From Bacteroidota bacterium (lineage in GTDB: Bacteria > Bacteroidota > Ignavibacteria > Tepidaquicellales > Tepidaquicellaceae): DNA of 9,916 nt. The notes under the pieces are model-generated. The model did not search any database. It was not told the DNA's origin and was given only the letters and a program-made list of their open reading frames with translations. Positions 5,877 to 9,916 of this stretch are shown here, one piece after another. Position numbers and translations under genes: made by a program. Location of the stretch: positions 1-9,916 of the forward strand of contig JAEYVS010000023.1 in the NCBI GenBank assembly GCA_023429265.1, in the 5' to 3' direction. Each line of letters opens with the position of its first letter. The stretch's first letter is position 1.

Positions 5877-7193
5877 ATGGCAAAAGATTTTACAATTACC
5901 ATTACACAGGTGGTGAGCGGTAATTATCAACCGGTGACGACACTGACAGAACTCAATTTAAGAGCCGCACCCTATACGGCTGCAACATATTCCGGCACAC
6001 ACATCGGTGACGGGGTATATAAATTTGATAGTGTAGAGGACGGGACATATAAACTATTCAATGACTCCACAGAAGTAACAAAGTGGGGCGGAACCAATGG
6101 AAGGTGGATAGGAGATGACGAGCTGCCTTATATGGGGCTTGCAACCGAGGATGAATGGGGAGGACAGGACAAGAAGCTTACCAGTATTGCAGATCCGACT
6201 GAAGGGTATCACGTTGGCGACAGGGACTATAATGACGGCAGATATTTGCGGCTTTCCGGAGGTACTATGAGCGGAAATATCGCAATGGGAGGAAATGATG
6301 TAACAGGTTCAGGAAATCTACTGGATAAGGCATCCTCCCAGACCGCGTCCGGCGCAAAAGGCTGGAGCGGATTTCAAACGTGGTCGGGAGGAGGGAGGTT
6401 TGAGCCGGGGTCAGCTGGTAGTAATTACCCGAAAATATATTACGACAGCGAGGTAGGCGGTGAAACTTACATAGCACCGACGGATCCGTATCACATCGCT
6501 ACGAAACAATACGCGGATGGTCTTGTTGCGGGTATTACCGTTCCCGCGGTACCGTACAGCGCTACCGAAGTTATAGTAATTCATAATATCACGCAGGTGC
6601 TGGGTAAGATATATTCATCCATAATAAACGCTGCCAGCTATCTGAATACGCTTTCGCTTTCACTGACTCGAAGAGGAGTGATATATCTAAGGAATAACCC
6701 AAACACTAATTTTTATGTAGCGGCATCAGGATCGCTGCAGAATTACCAGAACTGGATTGGTTATGCTCCGGCTTTGATAAATAGTACGGGAGATTATAAT
6801 GTGTGGAATAACCTCGGGACAGTTATCGTAGTATGCGAGAGCACTGCAACAAAAAAGATGACAATATCGAACTGTACTTTGATATTTGGCAATTCAAGTG
6901 AATTTATTCCGGGCAACCAGACCGGGGAGAGAACTTATTCTGAATTTTGTTTTTCTCACTGTGTGATAATAGCGTATAACAATACGACATTCAATAATTG
7001 CCTGTTAAAAGATTGTACGATAATTCATAGCGGGGCATATAAGGCAACATTAGAGAACTGCTCGGTAATGAACTGTTTCTTTAATAACGAGCCTGATATC
7101 GATGATACGAACGAGCCTGCACTTTATTCCGCGGGATTCGGCTGGAATATCCCGAATGACATAACCGCGCATATTGAGATCGGTGGGTCGTAA
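5877..7193 (+). CDS. Phage tail fibre / receptor-binding protein with cysteine-rich beta-repeat tip
   Basis: The 438-residue product has typical fibre features in order. Residues 1-105 form an N-terminal domain of short beta-like stretches, probably attaching to the tail. Residues 118-144 hold YNDGRYLRLSGGTMSGNIAMGGNDVTG, a common fibre motif. Residues 202-215 hold DPYHIATKQYADGL, the 'ATKxYxD' motif of fibres and collar-linked proteins. From about 320 to 400 eight cysteines appear in short Asn/Ile-rich repeats (NCTLIFGN, FCFSHCVIIAYNN, NCLLKDCTIIHS, NCSVMNCFFNN), spaced like turns of a right-handed parallel beta-helix. Fibres recognise host surface receptors and usually act as trimers. It is the last phage-like gene; no hairpin terminator is visible in the 56 bases after it. 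Confidence 0.75.
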   Translation: MAKDFTITITQVVSGNYQPVTTLTELNLRAAPYTAATYSGTHIGDGVYKFDSVEDGTYKLFNDSTEVTKWGGTNGRWIGDDELPYMGLATEDEWGGQDKKLTSIADPTEGYHVGDRDYNDGRYLRLSGGTMSGNIAMGGNDVTGSGNLLDKASSQTASGAKGWSGFQTWSGGGRFEPGSAGSNYPKIYYDSEVGGETYIAPTDPYHIATKQYADGLVAGITVPAVPYSATEVIVIHNITQVLGKIYSSIINAASYLNTLSLSLTRRGVIYLRNNPNTNFYVAASGSLQNYQNWIGYAPALINSTGDYNVWNNLGTVIVVCESTATKKMTISNCTLIFGNSSEFIPGNQTGERTYSEFCFSHCVIIAYNNTTFNNCLLKDCTIIHSGAYKATLENCSVMNCFFNNEPDIDDTNEPALYSAGFGWNIPNDITAHIEIGGS

Positions 7194-7209
7194 TGGGATT
7201 GAAAGGATT

Positions 7210-7238
7210 TTGTGATTTATATAAGGGGATATAATTTG
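7210..7238 (+). promoter_or_regulatory. Possible promoter for the antiporter gene
   Basis: In the 56-base gap between the fibre gene and the antiporter, TATAAT lies at 7230-7235 and continues as TATAATTTG, which partly resembles the Bacteroidota -7 element TAnnTTTG. A TTG at 7210-7212 could be the upstream element, with spacing to the -7 region near that used in Bacteroidota. The start ATG is at 7250, giving a very short leader. This is a weak, pattern-based call. Confidence 0.3.
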
Positions 7239-7249
7239 TAACTTTAGCA

Positions 7250-8989
7250 ATGATAAGCCACGATCTACTGATAACAATAGTAATTACCATTACCCTAGGT
7301 GTAGCCGGGCAGCTGCTCGGTGAAAAGACAAGGCTCCCCGCAATTATATATTTATTGGGTTTAGGTGTTTTGTTTGGTCCGGATCTAATAGGGTGGGTAG
7401 ATCCATCACTATTGGGAAAGGGTTTATATGCATTAACATTCCTATCTGTAGCAATAATCCTCTTTGAAGGTGGTTTGACTTTGCAAGTAAAGAATGTAAA
7501 GCAGGTATCAAAACCTGTTTTGTATTTGATTTCCCTGGGAGCTCTCATCACCTGGGCAGGCGGGGCTTTATTATGTAAAATTCTACTTGATACCAGCTGG
7601 ACAATGGCAATACTATACGGTTCCCTGGTGATAGTAACAGGTCCTACCGTGATCGGTCCGCTGCTCAAGACAGTACGTGTAAAGAAAAGCATCCGTACGA
7701 TCCTGAAGTGGGAGGGAATAATGATAGATCCCGTTGGCGCAATAATAGCCGTACTTGCCCTGGCTTTTGTGGTATCGGAGGAGGCGAGCATCGCTGATAC
7801 AATAATGGGATTTGGGGTAAGGATACTCTTTGGAACATTCATTGGGCTTGTGGGAGGATACATTATGACCTACATACAAAGGATGAGGATATCGGAAAGC
7901 ATTTCAACATTATCCATATTTGCAATTGTATTCCTGATCTTTGGAGTTTCGGAGATAGTAATACCCGAGTCAGGTATAATGAGCGTGACGATTGCAGGTA
8001 TTGTAATGGGTAATATGAAGGTCCCCAATATTAGCGCAATTAAAGGATTTAAAGAAAAACTCACGATGCTCCTTGTAGCGGTTTTGTTCATATTGCTTGC
8101 AGCAAATCTGAGATTGAGCGAACTGTCGGCTATCGGCTGGAGCGGTGTACTGGTTGTATTGGGTTTAATATTCATAGTCAGGCCATTGAATATTTTTGCA
8201 AGTGTCCGGGAGAAGGACATCACTCTCAAGGATAAGATCTATTTAAGCTGGATCTCACCCAGGGGCATCATTGCTGCGGCAGTTGCATCATTATTTTCGG
8301 TGACATTGGCGGAGCATGGATTTGAAAATTCATCATTATTAGTCTCGCTAACTTTTATGACAATATTCATAACAGTAATCCTGCAGGGATTTACGGCATC
8401 TCCCGTAGCTAAATTGCTCGGTGTTTTGCAGCAGGGCAGAAACGGTGTGATCATACTCGGAGGAAATTCATTCTGCGTCGCGCTCGCAAAGGAGCTAAGC
8501 AATAATTCAATACCGGTATTATTGGTAGATTCAAACACATTGAACTGTCACCTGGCACGTCAGGAAGGAATAACCACGGAATGCGGTGATATATTGAGTG
8601 ATGAATTCTGGGATGAAATGGATAAATCTCAAATGAATTATTTTCTGGCAGCAACCTCAAACAATGAATTAAATTCCCTTTCGGTGCAGGCAGCAAAGGA
8701 ACACATAGAAAAAGAAAATCTTTACCAGGTCCGGAACGCATACAGAGGCCAAACGCAGGAATTTGACATAAAGAAAGTAGCCGGCAATCAGAATTATGAT
8801 GTTTCGATAGACATATTAGGGGTTTCATCAGAAATTCAATATGGTAAGGCTGAGATAAAAGTAATCCCACGGGATAAGGTTACAGAAAACTCACGGATCC
8901 TGATGGGTGTAACCGAAAAGGATAAACCTGTATTTGCCAAAGATATCAGTGATATTCCTGATGTCACCAGGGTGATAGTCTTAGAGTAG
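7250..8989 (+). CDS. NhaP-type cation/proton antiporter with C-terminal nucleotide-binding-like domain
   Basis: The 579-residue protein is an inner-membrane monovalent cation/H+ antiporter of the CPA superfamily, exporting Na+ or K+ in exchange for protons. Residues 1-395 form about twelve membrane segments with family motifs: FEGGLTL (72-78), TGPTVIGPLL (130-139), WEGIMIDPVGA (154-164, with D160 in the ion-binding Asp position), RPLN (311-314) and SWISPRGI (333-340). Residues 398-500 resemble a TrkA-N/RCK fold (GVIILGGNSF, acidic D427 after the second strand). Its glycine loop is GGNSFC instead of GxGxxG; related antiporters often have such GAN-type loops, so binding of NAD(H) is uncertain. 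About 80 residues of unclear fold follow. Length fits the family. It is probably chromosomal, not phage, and the last 9 bases overlap the convergent gene. Confidence 0.85.
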   Translation: MISHDLLITIVITITLGVAGQLLGEKTRLPAIIYLLGLGVLFGPDLIGWVDPSLLGKGLYALTFLSVAIILFEGGLTLQVKNVKQVSKPVLYLISLGALITWAGGALLCKILLDTSWTMAILYGSLVIVTGPTVIGPLLKTVRVKKSIRTILKWEGIMIDPVGAIIAVLALAFVVSEEASIADTIMGFGVRILFGTFIGLVGGYIMTYIQRMRISESISTLSIFAIVFLIFGVSEIVIPESGIMSVTIAGIVMGNMKVPNISAIKGFKEKLTMLLVAVLFILLAANLRLSELSAIGWSGVLVVLGLIFIVRPLNIFASVREKDITLKDKIYLSWISPRGIIAAAVASLFSVTLAEHGFENSSLLVSLTFMTIFITVILQGFTASPVAKLLGVLQQGRNGVIILGGNSFCVALAKELSNNSIPVLLVDSNTLNCHLARQEGITTECGDILSDEFWDEMDKSQMNYFLAATSNNELNSLSVQAAKEHIEKENLYQVRNAYRGQTQEFDIKKVAGNQNYDVSIDILGVSSEIQYGKAEIKVIPRDKVTENSRILMGVTEKDKPVFAKDISDIPDVTRVIVLE

Positions 8990-9181
8990 ATTTCTGAATA
9001 TCTTCTTAGGTTTACCTGGATTTACCTGTTTGTCGATCCTTGAAGTCCGGGTCAATATGGATTCAACAGTCGAGAAATAGTAACTGCAATCGGAGCAAAT
9101 CCTTCTTCTTACCTTATTTTTAGAGATATTTTCAGTTTTTAGTACTTTTGAGCGGTTTGAACCGCAAGCAGGGCATTCCAT
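8981..9181 (-). CDS. Stand-alone NrdR-type zinc ribbon protein
   Basis: The product has 66 residues. Four cysteines make a zinc ribbon: C3-PA-C6 and C29-SD-C32. Around them, MECPACGSNRSKVLK, RRRIC and CSYYFSTVE match the N-terminal domain of NrdR, the repressor of ribonucleotide reductase genes (MxCPxC...RRRxC..C..RFTTxE). Full NrdR continues with an ATP-cone of about 100 residues; here only about 26 basic residues follow (SRIDKQVNPGKPKKIFRNLL), so it cannot sense nucleotides the same way. The ribbon with a basic tail suggests nucleic-acid binding, as in small phage-type regulators. The start ATG is at 9181 reading left. The gene converges with the antiporter and overlaps its last 9 bases; no hairpin terminator separates them. 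It is divergent from the S20 gene across 171 bases. Confidence 0.7.
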   Translation of the reverse strand: MECPACGSNRSKVLKTENISKNKVRRRICSDCSYYFSTVESILTRTSRIDKQVNPGKPKKIFRNLL

Positions 9182-9312
9182 AACTTAGCCATTTAACGTT
9201 ATATTTACAAATCAATATAGCAATTATTTATATAAATCGCAATAGTTACGGATATACCTTATGCAGAAAGTTTGGAACGGTGAGATTTTTTGATTTGAAA
9301 AAGAGGGGAATA

Positions 9313-9369
9313 ATGAGTAAATTAATCTCTTGTAAAACAAAATCAGACTTAAATGCCATTAAGACATAA
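9313..9369 (+). CDS. Possible 18-codon leader ORF overlapping the S20 start
   Basis: An ATG at 9313 is preceded by AAGAGGGGAATA, an unusually good Shine-Dalgarno-like purine stretch for this window. It opens 18 codons (MSKLISCKTKSDLNAIKT) ending at TAA 9367-9369, 14 bases inside the S20 gene and in another frame. This arrangement could couple or compete with S20 translation. There is no direct evidence of use. Confidence 0.3.
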   Translation: MSKLISCKTKSDLNAIKT

Positions 9370-9607
9370 ATCAGCTCAGAAGAGAGCAAGACAAACGATA
9401 ACCAGGACCGAAAGGAATAAAGCTTATAAGGCTTTAATAAAACGTTCGATCAAGAATGTACTGGAAGACACGGATAAATCATCAGCAGGAGAAAAGTTTA
9501 AGCAATCGACGAGAGTATTCGACAGGGCATCGGTAAAGGGAATAATTCACAAGAATAAAGCAGCCAGAATAAAGGCAAGACTATCAAAGCATATCAATAG
9601 TTTGTAA
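9353..9607 (+). CDS. rpsT: 30S ribosomal protein S20
   Basis: The 84-residue, strongly basic product has the S20 signature: MPLRHKSAQKRARQT at the start, RNKAYKALIKRSIKNV in the middle, and DRASVKGIIHKNKAARIKARLSKHINSL at the end, where 'KGIIHKNKAARxKxRL' is diagnostic. Length is normal for S20 (about 85). It binds 16S rRNA as a primary assembly protein of the small subunit and forms a helical bundle. The ATG at 9353 is the natural start, since homologues begin MPxxKSAxKR. It is monocistronic here: a divergent gene lies upstream and an intrinsic terminator follows 23 bases after the stop. A small ORF overlaps its start and may affect translation. Confidence 0.97.
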   Translation: MPLRHKSAQKRARQTITRTERNKAYKALIKRSIKNVLEDTDKSSAGEKFKQSTRVFDRASVKGIIHKNKAARIKARLSKHINSL

Positions 9608-9629
9608 ACAGTCTATATAAGAGTTATAT

Positions 9630-9666
9630 GCCCCGTTTGAATATTTCAGACGGGGCTTTTTGTTTT
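9630..9666 (+). terminator. Rho-independent terminator of rpsT
   Basis: Arms GCCCCGTTTG (9630-9639) and CAGACGGGGC (9647-9656) pair over 10 bp with one G-U pair and a 7-nt loop, followed by the T-rich run TTTTTGTTTT (9657-9666). It ends S20 transcription. On the minus strand no T-run follows the hairpin, so it is probably not an efficient terminator for the convergent RidA gene, whose stop codon touches the T-run. Confidence 0.9.
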
Positions 9667-9916
9667 AGTACCGTTTCTTTTTCACCATATACGCAATCGC
9701 ATCGATCTCCACTTTTACGTCCTTTGGCAGACGTGAAACCTGTACGGTGCTTCGGGCGGGCTTAGAGCCGCCAAAAAAAGAATTATACACTTCATTCATT
9801 TCCGCGAAGTCATCCATATTAGTGAGGTACACTGTGGTTTTTACCACGTGATCCATTGAGGAGTTATTATCTTCGAGGATGTGCAGAAGGTTTTCGAGGG
9901 CAATCCTGGTCTGGAT
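9665..9916 (-). CDS. ridA: RidA family reactive intermediate deaminase, 5' partial
   Basis: Read on the minus strand from the right edge, 83 residues are visible; the N-terminus is beyond the window. The sequence IQTRIALENLLHILED...MDHVVKTTVYLTNMDDF, then MNEVYNSFFGG, PARSTVQVSRLP and VEIDAIA covers the typical C-terminal two thirds of RidA (YjgF/YER057c/UK114). The Arg in PARST corresponds to the substrate-carboxylate-binding Arg of the E. coli enzyme, and the Glu in VEIDAIA to its conserved acidic residue, so an active deaminase is likely. RidA hydrolyses enamine/imine intermediates formed by PLP-dependent enzymes such as threonine dehydratase. An ATG at 9856 is internal, not the start, because conserved sequence continues upstream. 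The C-terminus ends MVKKKRY. Confidence 0.93.
   Translation of the reverse strand: MQTRIALENLLHILEDNNSSMDHVVKTTVYLTNMDDFAEMNEVYNSFFGGSKPARSTVQVSRLPKDVKVEIDAIAYMVKKKRY

Noticed and set aside
7194..7249. Prophage attachment site at the fibre/antiporter border
   Set aside because: No tRNA end or recognisable core repeat is visible, and the other boundary is outside the window, so no direct repeat can be tested.
7081..7863. Long minus-strand ORF of about 260 codons opposite the antiporter
   Set aside because: It lies antisense to the clear membrane domain of the antiporter, and its Ile/Pro/Ser/Thr-rich translation shows no family features.
9226..9237. 12-bp palindrome ATTTATATAAAT in the divergent gap, considered as an operator or NrdR box
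   Set aside because: The gap is very A/T-rich so such a palindrome is expected by chance, it lacks the conserved outer bases of NrdR boxes, and there is no second copy.
9271..9297. Bacteroidota-type promoter for rpsT (TTTG at 9271 and TTGATTTG at 9290)
   Set aside because: The -7 element lacks the conserved TA and the spacing is too short, so I could not support it as a feature.

Overview
The window is a compact piece of a phage-tail and lysis gene cluster (1 to about 7193) followed by ordinary chromosomal genes (7250 to 9916). The host looks like a member of the Bacteroidota/Chlorobiota (FCB) group. Almost no start codon has a Shine-Dalgarno sequence; starts sit instead in A/T-rich leaders (for example before 508, 1435, 5349, 5877 and 7250). 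The intergenic repeats, with CCTCTCCTTA/TAAGGAGAGG cores, are of a kind familiar from such genomes. This placement is inference; no taxonomic marker was searched.

Layout, all on + unless noted. First comes a lysis-like block: the 3' end of a gene with an L,D-transpeptidase-like His...Ser-x-Gly-Cys motif (1-366), a lipoprotein (508-906) and a small holin-like membrane protein (1132-1389). The tail morphogenesis block follows in canonical siphovirus order: probable tail tube (1435-1956), a tail-assembly-chaperone-like pair (2049-2390 and 2399-2623, the second in the -1 frame), a very short tape measure (2638-3426), a large tail-tip/hub-like protein (3416-5080), an unknown tail-region protein (5349-5843) and a tail fibre with a cysteine-rich C-terminal repeat region (5877-7193). 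No capsid, portal, terminase, integrase or tRNA is visible. Three copies of a modular inverted-repeat element (383-471, 957-1080, 5151-5238) sit between these genes.

The chromosomal part has an NhaP-type cation/proton antiporter with a C-terminal nucleotide-binding-like domain (7250-8989), a stand-alone NrdR-type zinc ribbon on the minus strand whose end overlaps the antiporter's end (8981-9181), ribosomal protein S20 (9353-9607) with a clear intrinsic terminator, and the C-terminal part of a RidA family deaminase on the minus strand (9665-9916, running off the right edge).

The main points for a second look are: a possible head-less, short-tailed, domesticated tail cluster; the interrupted -1 frame link between the two chaperone-like ORFs; the modular nested-palindrome repeats, one of which supplies the C-terminus of a small ORF; and the cysteine ladder in the fibre. 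No gap without a gene exceeds 300 bases.
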